Shown here piece after piece: positions 42,932 through 51,567 of a DNA stretch of 62,921 nt. Source of the DNA: an uncultured Gemmatimonadota bacterium (GTDB lineage: Bacteria; Latescibacterota; UBA2968; UBA8231); assembly GCA_903893785.1 (NCBI GenBank), contig CAITNQ010000354.1, forward strand, positions 1-62,921, read 5' to 3'. The position numbers and the translations under genes are program-made. The notes beneath the pieces are model-generated. The model did no database searches, was not told the origin of the DNA, and saw nothing but the letters and a program-made list of their open reading frames with translations. The stretch's first letter is position 1, and every line of letters begins with the position of its first letter.

Positions 42932-44554
42932 TCAACGCTGAGGCCGGCGGCGCACACCGTAGAACCCGGCGCGCACGGCACCGTCGCCGAGCAGTCCCCA
43001 CGCTAGCAGGCTGTCGTCGCAGCGCGGCTCCAACAGGTAGCAGGCCAAGCGCCCGAGGGGTTGCGCCACGTCCACCTGGAGCGTTCCGGCGTGCACGGTG
43101 TCGGTCTGGACCACCCACTCGCCGCGCACGGCCACCTGACGATGGCCTTCGTATGCGACCTCGGCTATGCGCAGGGAGTCGATCCGGAACCGCTCCAGGC
43201 GACTGACCTGCATCGTGCGCAGGGTGTCGATGGCAATGCCGTGAGCGGTCAACAGGCGCACTAGATTGCCCGCCTCCGGGGGGAGCAGGTACTGCGCGGG
43301 CGCCAGAGTCGTTTCGGTGGCCGCGAAAGTGCCGTACTCGTACAACCGCACGGGTCGCTGGACCGTCCGACGACGCAGGACAGTACCGCCGCTGTAGGGG
43401 TGCACCTCGGTATCTACCTCGCCCAGGAGGATCTGCACCGGCTGGGCTGAGCGCACCGGCGCGGCCGCCAGTGCCAGCGTTTCGCCCACCACCGAGTGCG
43501 TGTCAGCCGCCTGCGTCACGCGGCGGATCTCGGCCGCGTGAGCCCAGGCGAAGTCCACCACCTCTTCGGCGAAAAGCAGCGAAGCCTGAATGCGCTCGGC
43601 GAAGGTGGCATAGGAATAGGACTCGCTGAGCAGGCCCAGGCGGTTGCGCAGCCCCACATAGTTGCTCGAGTACCGGGGACGGTAGTCGTAGGTGTACCAA
43701 CCTGCCGTGGTGTCCATGCCGACCCAGGCCAGATTGCCCGCATGGGGCGGCGGCAGGTTGCCGTAGTAGTAAAACTCCCAACCCGTGCGCTGGCGGACAG
43801 AAGCCGTTACGGCGGGTAGCAGCGAGCCGCGCAGAAGGGCCGTCAGCGGCGCAAAGGTATGCGGGTGCAGGGGCGGCGCATAGGTCAGGTGGTACGCATG
43901 ATAGGTACCATCGGTGGTGTGGAAGTCGACAACCACGTGGGGGTCATAGCGTCGCAACAGCCCCGCCAACGACCAGGCCTCGGGCGAGTCCAGTTTGACG
44001 AAGTCGCGGTTAAGATCGAATCCCTGGGCCGTGGCCCGCTCGCCCATGCCGCCGAAGGGTCCCCACTGGCCGGCGCGCTCCAAGTGCAGCCGCTCGTTGC
44101 CATCGGCGTTGTACAGAGGGGCCACGAGCACCACCACCGAATCCGCCCACTGGCGATGCCGGCCTCCGGCCAGATCGCGCAGCAGCACCAGTAACGCCTC
44201 CTTGCCGTCCACCTCACCCGCGTGGATGTTAGCCAGCAACAGCACACGCACGCGGCCGCTGGCGATCACCGAGGCGGGATCGCCGCCGGCGACAGCACCG
44301 GCCACCACCAATGGCAGACGGCGACCCGAGGCGGAGTAGCCGAAGTGGGTCAGGTGCAGATTCGGAGCCGCGGCCACAACGCGCTGGAGGTAGTCCATGA
44401 CATCGGCGTGGCTACTGGTCTCTTCGTAGTTGCTGGCCTCGGCGCGCGTCAACAGCGGCGCCCCGGTGGCGGTCACCGCATTCACGCTCGGGCTGGCGAG
44501 ACCAACAGCCACGCCGGCCACCAGCACGCCCATCCACACCGCCAGGCACCGCAT
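42932..44554 (-). CDS. Secreted M14-family zinc carboxypeptidase
   Basis: 540-residue peptidase. Signal peptide MRCLAVWMGVLVAGVAVGLA at the N-terminus. Zinc ligands His111 and Glu114 in ANIHAGEVDGKE and His212 in VVDFHTTDGTYH; catalytic Glu311 in GLLSESYSY; LNRDFVKLD follows the substrate-binding loop. This completes the M14 site. The last 180 residues form a separate beta-rich domain (VRLYEYGTFAATETTLAP...). Removes C-terminal residues from peptides or amidates outside the cytoplasm. ATG 44554 has GGAGGAGG 7 nt upstream; the ATG-like start at 44593 is rejected. Divergent from the SIS-like gene over 278 bp. Confidence 0.92.
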   Translation of the reverse strand: MRCLAVWMGVLVAGVAVGLASPSVNAVTATGAPLLTRAEASNYEETSSHADVMDYLQRVVAAAPNLHLTHFGYSASGRRLPLVVAGAVAGGDPASVIASGRVRVLLLANIHAGEVDGKEALLVLLRDLAGGRHRQWADSVVVLVAPLYNADGNERLHLERAGQWGPFGGMGERATAQGFDLNRDFVKLDSPEAWSLAGLLRRYDPHVVVDFHTTDGTYHAYHLTYAPPLHPHTFAPLTALLRGSLLPAVTASVRQRTGWEFYYYGNLPPPHAGNLAWVGMDTTAGWYTYDYRPRYSSNYVGLRNRLGLLSESYSYATFAERIQASLLFAEEVVDFAWAHAAEIRRVTQAADTHSVVGETLALAAAPVRSAQPVQILLGEVDTEVHPYSGGTVLRRRTVQRPVRLYEYGTFAATETTLAPAQYLLPPEAGNLVRLLTAHGIAIDTLRTMQVSRLERFRIDSLRIAEVAYEGHRQVAVRGEWVVQTDTVHAGTLQVDVAQPLGRLACYLLEPRCDDSLLAWGLLGDGAVRAGFYGVRRRPQR

Positions 44555-44832
44555 GCTCGCACCTCCTCCGCTAGCGCCCCGGTCCGCGTGCACTGCCGCC
44601 GCGGCCCCCCGAGGCTACGACCACCCGAGATGGCCCCGTCTTCCCTGAGGGAACTCCGCTCAAAGTAGGGCACGCCGAGGCCGGCGGGCAAAAGCGCGGG
44701 AGCGCCCCCTTGACCGCGGCCGGTCGGTGGGTCGAGATTCGGCCGCACCGCGCCCGGCCTGGCCACGGGTGGGCAATCTCGGCCCGCGGCCGCCGGGCGT
44801 ACCCGTGCGCCCCGACTCCGAGAGGATATCCC

Positions 44833-45990
44833 ATGGGTTCTGGTTGCTGCTCCTGTCCCCCACCGATGACCTCCGAGCACTTCTTGGCCGCGCTGGATCA
44901 GGGCTTGGCCAATCAGCAGCGGTCCCTGCCCAGTTGGGTCGTCACCGCTGAAGCGGCCGCCGACCGCTTCCTGGCCGGGGGCCGCCTGATGGTCGGCGGG
45001 CCAGCCCCGAGTTTCGAGGGTGAGATCAGTTGGCGGGCCGGGGGCCTGATGCCGCTGACCTCGCTGGCCAGCGCCGAATCACCCGGCATGGGCGACGCGG
45101 CCCTGCTCGGTTACAGCGGCCCGGAAGTCCCCGATCCTGAACTCGCGCGTGGGTTGACCGCCGCCGGCACCATCACCATCGGCTTCGGGTCCGGCCAGCA
45201 GCTGCCGGCGGTCCGGCGCGCCTGCGCCCGTTGGATCGACAGCGGCAACCAGGCCGGACCAAGCGACCCACCTGTGGCAGGCATCTTGGACGTGGCCGCC
45301 GTGTGGTCCTTCGTGGGCGAATTCGTCGGTGCCTGCCTGCGTCGCGGCGCCATGCCAACCATGTTCCAGAGCATCGTGGTTACTGGCGCCGATGTCCGCA
45401 ACAACCGGTACATCGGCACGCGGCTGCACGACGACATGCACCCGGGGCCGGTCGATCCGGGCGCCCTAGGTCTGGCCTATCTGGCCGCGCTGAGGCGCTA
45501 TCTCGAGGGCTTCCAGGCCACCGAGCGCGAGCGTCTGGCACAGGCGGCGGACGAGGTGCGGCGGACTCGGGAACGCGGCAATCGCGCCTGGTTCCTGATG
45601 GCGGGCGGACACCTGCCAGCCAACGTCCTGGGCCTGCCCGCCGGCCCGCCGCAGCTGGAAACCCTGGCCCACCCGGCCAATGCCGACGGCATCGAGGCGG
45701 CCGGACTGCGCCCAGGCGACTTCGTCTACATGCAGGGCTACACTTGGCCGCCGCACGAGGTAGCCGACGCGGTCCACGCCACGGGCGGACGCCTGTGCGT
45801 GGCCATGGCGGGGCACGGCGACCAGCCAGCCCCCCAGGGGGCCGCCGACATTGTCCTCGATGCCCAGTGGAAATACGGTGATGCCGCGGTAACGGTTCCA
45901 GGCTACGACATCCCGTTCCTGGCTCCCTCGGGCTTCCTCAATGCGGCAATATACTGGTCCCTGGTGCTCGCCGCGCTGCCGGTCACCTAA
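44833..45990 (+). CDS. SIS-like (sugar isomerase domain) protein
   Basis: 385-residue protein with two alpha/beta halves that look like SIS domains: AADRFLAGGRLMVGGPAPSF and AAGTITIGFGSGQQLPA in the first, LRPGDFVYMQGYTWPPHEV and TGGRLCVAMAGHGD in the second. SIS domains bind phospho-sugars in isomerases and regulators. The N-terminus has an odd Cys/Pro-rich tag, GSGCCSCPPP, followed by helices. ATG 44833 behind GAGAGGA. Just upstream of a hairpin and the tRNA-Glu gene. Family assignment is by pattern only; exact function unknown. Confidence 0.55.
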   Translation: MGSGCCSCPPPMTSEHFLAALDQGLANQQRSLPSWVVTAEAAADRFLAGGRLMVGGPAPSFEGEISWRAGGLMPLTSLASAESPGMGDAALLGYSGPEVPDPELARGLTAAGTITIGFGSGQQLPAVRRACARWIDSGNQAGPSDPPVAGILDVAAVWSFVGEFVGACLRRGAMPTMFQSIVVTGADVRNNRYIGTRLHDDMHPGPVDPGALGLAYLAALRRYLEGFQATERERLAQAADEVRRTRERGNRAWFLMAGGHLPANVLGLPAGPPQLETLAHPANADGIEAAGLRPGDFVYMQGYTWPPHEVADAVHATGGRLCVAMAGHGDQPAPQGAADIVLDAQWKYGDAAVTVPGYDIPFLAPSGFLNAAIYWSLVLAALPVT

Positions 45991-46020
45991 AAGGCATGGT
46001 GCCGGGCGGGCCAGCGGATT

Positions 46021-46045
46021 GACGGGGCCTGCCGCCGGCCCCGTC
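46021..46045 (+). terminator. Hairpin terminator after the SIS-like gene
   Basis: Perfect 9-bp stem GACGGGGCC / GGCCCCGTC with a 7-nt loop, 30 bp after the stop and upstream of the tRNA promoter. No T-run. Confidence 0.65.
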
Positions 46046-46060
46046 GGTGCGCCGGCGGGC

Positions 46061-46089
46061 TTGACAGCCCTTGGGCGAGCGGCTACATT
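46061..46089 (+). promoter_or_regulatory. Sigma70-type promoter of tRNA-Glu
   Basis: TTGACA (46061-46066) and TACATT (46084-46089) with a 17-bp spacer; the start point would fall near 46096, about 23 bp before the mature tRNA. One of the cleanest housekeeping promoters in the window. Confidence 0.85.
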
Positions 46090-46118
46090 TACTCCGCTCA
46101 CGACCGAAAAACACTCGT

Positions 46119-46194
46119 GGCCCGTTCGTCTAGAGGCCTAGGACGCCGGCCTCTCACGTCGGTAACACCGGTTCGAATCCGGTACGGGCTACCA
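46119..46194 (+). tRNA. tRNA-Glu (anticodon CTC)
   Basis: 76-nt cloverleaf. Acceptor GGCCCGT pairs with ACGGGCT (first pair G-U); discriminator A at 46191 and CCA encoded at 46192-46194. Anticodon stem CCGGC / GTCGG encloses loop CTCTCAC, giving anticodon CTC for glutamate (GAG codons). T-arm ACCGG TTCGAAT CCGGT. Preceded by a good promoter and followed directly by a strong palindromic terminator. Confidence 0.97.
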
Positions 46195-46236
46195 AACAAC
46201 AACGCCGCCGAAGCTAGCTTCGGCGGCGTTGTTGTT
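46195..46236. terminator. Perfect 42-bp palindrome, bidirectional terminator
   Basis: A fully self-complementary 42-bp inverted repeat (centre between 46215 and 46216) starting 1 nt after the tRNA CCA. A/C-rich ends on one side and GTTGTTGTT on the other give T-rich tails in both directions. It would terminate the tRNA transcript and, on the minus strand, the glycosylasparaginase gene ending at 46255. Confidence 0.85.
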
Positions 46237-46254
46237 GTCCGTGCCGTCTTCGGT

Positions 46255-47229
46255 TTACCGGACGGGCACGGCGACTGCGGCAGGGGTCACCTGGCTGGAG
46301 CCAGGCGCGTTGTACGAGTAGGAGAAGCCACCGGAGGTGCCGGCCCCGCCGGCCCGGCCATAGCGGTCCAACGCCACGAAGTTCACGTCCAAGCCCTCGG
46401 TTCGCCCTTCCTGGGCCACGATCCACTTCACCGTCGACAGGCAGGCTTCTTCCGGCGTCATGCCCTGGCGCATGCGCTCGACCACGGCAAAAGAACCGCA
46501 GTAGCGCATGATGTTCTCGCCCAAGCCGGTGGCCCCTGCGCCACCGACCGCCCCGTCGACGTACAGACCGCTGCCAATGATGGGCGAGTCGCCCACGCGC
46601 CCCGGGACCTTGTAGCCTAGACCGCTAGTGGAGCACCCTCCCGCCATAACGCCCTGGGCGTCGACGACGATCAGCGCGATAGTGTCGTGGCCCTGCTTCG
46701 CGGCGGCCTGCCGCGCCTTCCACTTCTCCCACTCGGCGCGACGCTCAGGAGTGGGCATCTGGGCGGTGGCCAGGCCCTGCGCCAGGGCGAATCGACGCGC
46801 GCCCTCGCCCACCAGCATCACGTGACGCGTCTGCTCCATGACTCGCCGGGCCGCCGAGATCGGGTGGGCGATCCCTTCTAGCGCGGCGACACTCCCCGCT
46901 TTGTGGGTCGTCCCGTCCATGATGCAGGCATCCAGCTGAACCACACCGTCGGCATTCGGTGTGCCGCCGACGCCCACCGACGAGTTGGTCAGGTCGGCCT
47001 CAGTGACCCAGATCCCCTGCTCGACGGCGTCCAGGGCAGAGCCGCCGCCGGCTAACACCGCCAGCGCCGCCTGATTGGCCGCCACACCGAAGCTCCAGGT
47101 AGATGCCACCGCCGGGCGCACGGCTGGCGGGGCCGTGGTTTCGTCGGTGGCCCACACCATGCGGCTGGCAACCACCCCGGACACGCCGGCGAGGGCCGAA
47201 CGACGCACGAAATCTCTGCGACTGACCAT
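46255..47229 (-). CDS. Tat-exported N4-(beta-N-acetylglucosaminyl)-L-asparaginase
   Basis: 324-residue glycosylasparaginase, an N-terminal-nucleophile hydrolase that splits the GlcNAc-Asn bond of glycoproteins. It starts with a twin-arginine signal (SRRDFVRRSALAG), unusual but consistent with export of a folded precursor. The autoprocessing site is HDTIALIVVD with Thr183 as new N-terminal nucleophile, and the later STSGLGYKVPGRVGDSPIIG and DGAVGGAGATGLGENIM blocks bind substrate. ATG 47229 with AAGGAGG. Divergent from DUF1080 across 250 bp; downstream lies the palindromic terminator. Indicates use of N-glycosylated proteins or peptides. Confidence 0.94.
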   Translation of the reverse strand: MVSRRDFVRRSALAGVSGVVASRMVWATDETTAPPAVRPAVASTWSFGVAANQAALAVLAGGGSALDAVEQGIWVTEADLTNSSVGVGGTPNADGVVQLDACIMDGTTHKAGSVAALEGIAHPISAARRVMEQTRHVMLVGEGARRFALAQGLATAQMPTPERRAEWEKWKARQAAAKQGHDTIALIVVDAQGVMAGGCSTSGLGYKVPGRVGDSPIIGSGLYVDGAVGGAGATGLGENIMRYCGSFAVVERMRQGMTPEEACLSTVKWIVAQEGRTEGLDVNFVALDRYGRAGGAGTSGGFSYSYNAPGSSQVTPAAVAVPVR

Positions 47230-47479
47230 AGCACCCTCCTTGTTGACCGCTCGCAGGCCTGCCCCGGCGGCGGCCCGACGGGCGACCGCCACGTGGCAGC
47301 CGCTCCCCGCGACCTTGTCCGGGGAAGACAGATGCGGCAATCTAGCACAAGACGACGGCCGTGGCCAGGCCGCCCGCAGGACGCGCCGCGGCTGGATTTG
47401 CGGGCGTCGGTCGGGATACCGTTGATATGGCCAGGTCAGAACCGCCCCCTGGGCCCAACTCACGACAAGGAGGCACGCC

Positions 47480-48253
47480 ATGGGCAAGACCGGTTACGAC
47501 GACACCCCCATGCTCCCCGATTCCCCCTGGCAGGTGCACGACTACCGCCGACCGCTGCCGCCGGTGGTTACCCCAGGCACTGAGAGCTCGCCGACGCAAC
47601 CCGGCCAAGCACCGTCGGACGCCATCTTCCTGTTCGACGGCAAGGACCTTTCGGGGTGGACCGGCCGCGACGGTGAAGCTCGTTGGCAGGTACAGGACGG
47701 CTACATGCAGGTGGTGCCGGGGACGGGCGATATCTCGTCGCGCGAGCGCTTCGGCGACTGCCAGCTGCACCTGGAATTCGCCTGCCCGGCGGAGGTGAAG
47801 GGCGACAGCCAGGGCCGCGGCAACAGCGGCGTGTTCCTCATGGGTCTGTACGAGATCCAAGTCCTCGACGGGTACGATAACCCGACCTATGCCGACGGCA
47901 TTACGGCCGCCATCTACGGGGAATACCCGCCGTTGGTCAACGCCTGCCGCCGGCCCGGCGAATGGCAGACCTACGACATCATCTGGACGGCGCCCCGGTT
48001 CAGCGGCGTCGAGTTGGTCTCGCCGGCCTTCCTGACCCTGCTGCACAACGGTGTCGTCGTGCACCAGCACCAGGTCCTCAACGGCCCCACCGGACACCGC
48101 GACGTGTACGCGTACAAGGCCCACGCACCGACCGGGTCGCTGAAGCTGCAGGACCACGGCGACCTGGTCCGGTACCGGAACATCTGGTACCGCCCGCTGC
48201 CCGCGCCCGAAGGCTGCGGTTGCGGCTGCGGTTGCGGCTGCGACTGCGACTGA
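47480..48253 (+). CDS. DUF1080 (3-keto-disaccharide hydrolase-like) protein with a Gly-Cys tail
   Basis: 257-residue concanavalin-like beta-sandwich of DUF1080, a family shown in some members to hydrolyse 3-keto-glucosides. Seen: [53 protein letters not shown] and [15 protein letters not shown]. No signal peptide, unlike many relatives. The C-terminus ends in a striking alternating run [13 protein letters not shown] coded by near-repeats of GGCTGCGGTTGC. ATG 47480 behind AAGGAGG. It is followed by a hairpin and the Sua5-type gene. Confidence 0.9.
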   Translation: MGKTGYDDTPMLPDSPWQVHDYRRPLPPVVTPGTESSPTQPGQAPSDAIFLFDGKDLSGWTGRDGEARWQVQDGYMQVVPGTGDISSRERFGDCQLHLEFACPAEVKGDSQGRGNSGVFLMGLYEIQVLDGYDNPTYADGITAAIYGEYPPLVNACRRPGEWQTYDIIWTAPRFSGVELVSPAFLTLLHNGVVVHQHQVLNGPTGHRDVYAYKAHAPTGSLKLQDHGDLVRYRNIWYRPLPAPEGCGCGCGCGCDCD

Positions 48254-48266
48254 TCCGCCCCTCCGT

Positions 48267-48306
48267 CCGACCGGCTGCGGCGGCAGGCGCCGTGGCAGCC
48301 GGTCGG
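48267..48306 (+). terminator. Hairpin after the DUF1080 gene
   Basis: Perfect 12-bp stem CCGACCGGCTGC / GCAGCCGGTCGG with a 16-nt loop, 13 bp after the stop. No T-run follows. Confidence 0.65.
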
Positions 48307-48397
48307 GCCACCAATATGCCGGCGACGAGTCCGTGGGCTGGTGCGACGCGCCTCCTGCAGCCCACCGCCCACCGCGCCTGGCGAAGCGGGTGGTCCT

Positions 48398-49027
48398 ATG
48401 GCAGAGATACTGACGATCGACCCGGAGCACCTGAAAGGCCGGCACCTGCAGCGGGCAGCGGCCGTGCTGCGCGATGGCGGCGTGGTGATCTACCCCACCG
48501 ACACCATCTACGGGCTGGGCTGCGACATCACGAACAAGGGGGCCATCGAGCGCATCCGGCGAATCAAGGGGCGCAGCCACCGCAAGCCCATGTCGTTCGT
48601 CTGCGCCGACCTGGCCAACGTGAGCCGCTATGCGCAGGTCTCGACCTTTGCGTACCGCATCCTGAGGCGGTCGTTGCCCGGCCCGTACACGTTCGTGCTG
48701 CCGGCCACGCGCGAGACACCGCGGGTGCTGCAGACCAAACAGAAGACGGTCGGACTCCGCGTCCCGGCCCACGCCGTGCCGCTGGCGCTGGTTACCGAGC
48801 TCGGCAACCCCATTCTGAGTACCAGCGCCAACCTCAGCGAGCAGGAAGTGCTCACCGATCCTGGCGACCTGCAGCGGGTCCTCGGCGCGCAGGTCGACCT
48901 GATCCTTGAGTGCGGCCACCTGCCGGTGATGCCCAGTTCGGTGATCTCCCTGGTGGGCGACCGCGTGGAAATACTCCGCGAGGGACAGGGCGATCTATCC
49001 CTTTTCCGCGACATGGGCGGCGACTGA
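48398..49027 (+). CDS. Sua5/YciO/YrdC-family protein
   Basis: 209-residue protein of the YrdC/Sua5 family. Seen: VVIYPTDTIYGLGCDITNKGAIE at the N-terminus, the RSHRKPMSFVC loop, VGLRVPAHA and STSANLSEQE; these bind ATP/threonylcarbamoyl-AMP in the enzyme that makes t6A of tRNAs. The length is that of the short YciO subgroup (no Sua5 C-terminal domain), whose role is less clear, so threonylcarbamoyladenylate synthase activity is probable but not certain. ATG 48398; an upstream GTG-type start at 48341 is rejected. The S49 peptidase begins 8 bp after its stop. Confidence 0.9.
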   Translation: MAEILTIDPEHLKGRHLQRAAAVLRDGGVVIYPTDTIYGLGCDITNKGAIERIRRIKGRSHRKPMSFVCADLANVSRYAQVSTFAYRILRRSLPGPYTFVLPATRETPRVLQTKQKTVGLRVPAHAVPLALVTELGNPILSTSANLSEQEVLTDPGDLQRVLGAQVDLILECGHLPVMPSSVISLVGDRVEILREGQGDLSLFRDMGGD

Positions 49028-49035
49028 GGCCGGGC

Positions 49036-51483
49036 ATGGGTGGCAGGCATACACTGCTTCTGGCGGCCCGTCTGGTGGTGGCCAGCATGGGGCTTGCCGC
49101 CGCGGCGCCGGCCCTCGGCCCCGAAGCCACGCAGAGCGCGTTCCTGCCGGGGGCACCGGGCAGCCAGGGCTCCGTCATGGCCGCTTACAGCAACCCGGCG
49201 CTCCTGGAGTACGCCTCCGAGCCCGAGGTGGCGACGGCCTGGAACCAAGGCGATGCGGCCGACTTGGCGAACCGCTGGGGTGCCTTTGCCGGCCGGCACC
49301 GTCTCGGCCTAGGCACGGTGCGCGCCGGCGACGCAACCGGGGGCGGGTACGAGTCGCGCCTGTCGACCAGCGTGGGGGGCCGGGGCCTCAGCTTCGGTCT
49401 GGGGTACGGCTGGTCCAGCGGGCCCCGGGTCGCGACCACGCCGAGACGCCATCTGCTGTGGGGCCTCCTGTGGCGCCCCGACGCGGTCACTTCCGCCGGC
49501 ATCACCGTGGCCACCGCGAGTCTGCCCAACCCGTTGGACCGGGTGTGGGACCTGGCCGGCGACATCGCTCTCCGGCCGTTGGGCACCCCCAGGTTGACGC
49601 TCTTTGCCGACGGTTCGTGGAATGGTGAGATCTTTGGAAACCGGGCCGATCGGCACGTAGCCTGGAGCGCCGGCGCCTGCGTGAACTGGCCGCGGGGCCT
49701 GCACCTGGCGGTGCGCTACGCGGATCACGAGCGCGTTTCGGTGGGCTTGGCCGGCACTCTCGGGCGCACCGAGGTGGGGACGCAGTTCCACCGCGCCGGC
49801 GGCCACGGCGAGGCCCGCCGCACCTGGACTGCCAGCTGGGGTCCGCGACGACCGCAGCTCCAGCCGGTCGGGCCCGCCCGCCCGGCCCGCTATCTGGCCA
49901 TCGATCTGCGGGGATCTCTGCGCCACCGGCCGGGTGGGTGGTTCGACCGCGGTAACAGCCTGAGCGGTTTCCTGGCCACGGTCAGAATGGTGGTTCGCGA
50001 TCCCGAACTGACCGGCGTGGTAGTTGACCTGACCGGCACCCGGCTGGATCCGGTCATGGGCTGGGAAGTGCGCGCCCTGCTGCAGCAGGTCCGTGACGCG
50101 GGCAAGAAGGTGGTGGTCTATGTCGACCGGGTCGACCTGCACGCCTACTACACGGCTTCCGCGGCCAGCACCGTGGTGCTTGATCCGCTCGGGGCACTGG
50201 ACCTGTCGGGCGTGGTCAGCGGCCGCACCTACTTCAGGAGCCTGCTGAACCGGGTCGGCGTCGGGTTTGACGAGTGGCGCCTGTTCGACTACAAGTCGGC
50301 CATGGAACCGTTCTCGCGCGGCACCATGTCGGACGCCGACCGGCGGCAGGAACAGACCCTGGTAGACGATGAGTACGCCATGATGCGCGACGGCATCTGC
50401 CTGGCCCGGTCCATCCGCACCGATCAGTTCGAGGCCCTGGCCAACGACACCACGGTGCTGTTGCCGGCGGACGCGGTGGCAGCCGGGCTGGTCGACCGGC
50501 TCGGTCGCTGGGATCAGGTGGACGAACTCCTGCGCGAACTGTCCGGGCCGGACGCAGAGCGGGTCGACGCCGGCGAACAGCGGCCGACGGTCACCGACAC
50601 CTGGGGCGCGGCACCGCGCGTGGCGATCGTCTACGCCCTGGGCGTGTGCGACATGGAAGAGGGCATGGAAGCCGGCCGTATCGCCGATGAACTGACCGCC
50701 GCCCGCGACGACCGGTCGATCCGCGCTGTGGTTCTGCGAGTCGATTCGCCGGGGGGTGACGCCCTGGCCGCCGATGTCGTGGCCGAGGCCGTGCGCAGCT
50801 GCCGGACCGAGAAACCCGTGATCGTCTCCCAGGCCCAGGTGGCTGCTTCGGGCGGGTACTGGGTATCGATGTATGCCGACAGCATCGTTGCCGCGCCCAA
50901 CACCATCACGGGCTCGATCGGCGTGATTGGCGGCTGGGTCTACGACCAGGGCGTCAAAGAGCGGTTGGGGCTGAGCACTGATCACGTCCAAGCGGGCGCG
51001 CACGCCGACCTGGGCTTCGGTCTGCGTCTATTCGGGCTGCAGCTGCCCGACCGCAACCTGACCGGGGCCGAACGGGCCCGGGTGGATTCCACCATGCTAG
51101 GATTGTACCGAATGTTTGTCGCCAAGGTCGCCACCGGTCGCGGCCGGACACCCGCCGCCATCGACTCCCTGGCCCAAGGGCGCGTATGGTCGGGCCGCCG
51201 CGCCCGCGAGTGCGGGTTGGTCGACCGACTGGGAGGGTTGGACACGGCCATCGACATGGCCGCGGCAGCTGCCGGGCTCGCCGCCGGCCAACCCGTCGAA
51301 CTCGTCGAACGGCCGGCCCGGGACTGGCGCGACGTGGGTCTGACCCGAGGCCCTGCATGGCCCCTGAGCCAAACGCCGGAGCAGTCGCTGCGCTACCTGC
51401 AGTTCCGCCTGCAACGCAACGGCCTGCCGCTGGTGCTCCTACCCGACGCCAACCCCAGCCTCCAGCCCGCTACCGCGCGCTGA
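49036..51483 (+). CDS. sppA: Signal peptide peptidase SppA (S49, 67K type) with N-terminal barrel-like domain
   Basis: 815-residue exported protein. After a signal peptide (TLLLAARLVVASMGLAAAAPA) comes a beta-rich domain of about 260 residues containing AYSNPALLEY, a motif resembling PorV/FadL-type outer-membrane barrels. Then two S49 domains: catalytic Lys420 in FDYKSAMEPFS (first domain) and nucleophile Ser605 in QVAASGGYWVSMYAD (second), the Ser-Lys dyad of bacterial SppA. It cuts residual signal peptides or other membrane peptides in the envelope. ATG 49036 is 8 bp after the Sua5-type stop. The 3' end lies in the first copy of a tandem duplication. Confidence 0.9.
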   Translation: MGGRHTLLLAARLVVASMGLAAAAPALGPEATQSAFLPGAPGSQGSVMAAYSNPALLEYASEPEVATAWNQGDAADLANRWGAFAGRHRLGLGTVRAGDATGGGYESRLSTSVGGRGLSFGLGYGWSSGPRVATTPRRHLLWGLLWRPDAVTSAGITVATASLPNPLDRVWDLAGDIALRPLGTPRLTLFADGSWNGEIFGNRADRHVAWSAGACVNWPRGLHLAVRYADHERVSVGLAGTLGRTEVGTQFHRAGGHGEARRTWTASWGPRRPQLQPVGPARPARYLAIDLRGSLRHRPGGWFDRGNSLSGFLATVRMVVRDPELTGVVVDLTGTRLDPVMGWEVRALLQQVRDAGKKVVVYVDRVDLHAYYTASAASTVVLDPLGALDLSGVVSGRTYFRSLLNRVGVGFDEWRLFDYKSAMEPFSRGTMSDADRRQEQTLVDDEYAMMRDGICLARSIRTDQFEALANDTTVLLPADAVAAGLVDRLGRWDQVDELLRELSGPDAERVDAGEQRPTVTDTWGAAPRVAIVYALGVCDMEEGMEAGRIADELTAARDDRSIRAVVLRVDSPGGDALAADVVAEAVRSCRTEKPVIVSQAQVAASGGYWVSMYADSIVAAPNTITGSIGVIGGWVYDQGVKERLGLSTDHVQAGAHADLGFGLRLFGLQLPDRNLTGAERARVDSTMLGLYRMFVAKVATGRGRTPAAIDSLAQGRVWSGRRARECGLVDRLGGLDTAIDMAAAAAGLAAGQPVELVERPARDWRDVGLTRGPAWPLSQTPEQSLRYLQFRLQRNGLPLVLLPDANPSLQPATAR

Positions 51484-51562
51484 CGCACCCCGGTGCGCGG
51501 CGGTAGGAAAATAGGCAGCTGCGGCGCGGTTCGGGCGTCGCCAACAACAGCCCAAGACCTGA
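51423..51562. repeat. Tandem duplication copy 1, at the sppA 3' end
   Basis: About 140 bp repeated at 51568-51707 with period exactly 145 bp, roughly 80 percent identical by eye. This copy holds the sppA stop (51481-51483) and, on the minus strand, a relic of the galactosidase end including an in-frame TAG (51470-51472). Confidence 0.87.
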
Positions 51563-51567
51563 CAGAT

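Noticed and set aside
46119..46236. tRNA-Glu end as an integration site with an att duplicate
   Set aside because: No second copy of the tRNA 3' end and no integrase in the window; the palindrome fits a terminator.
47342..48919. 525-codon minus-strand open frame opposite DUF1080 and the Sua5-type gene
   Set aside because: Repetitive Ala/Arg/Gly shadow of two well-supported genes.
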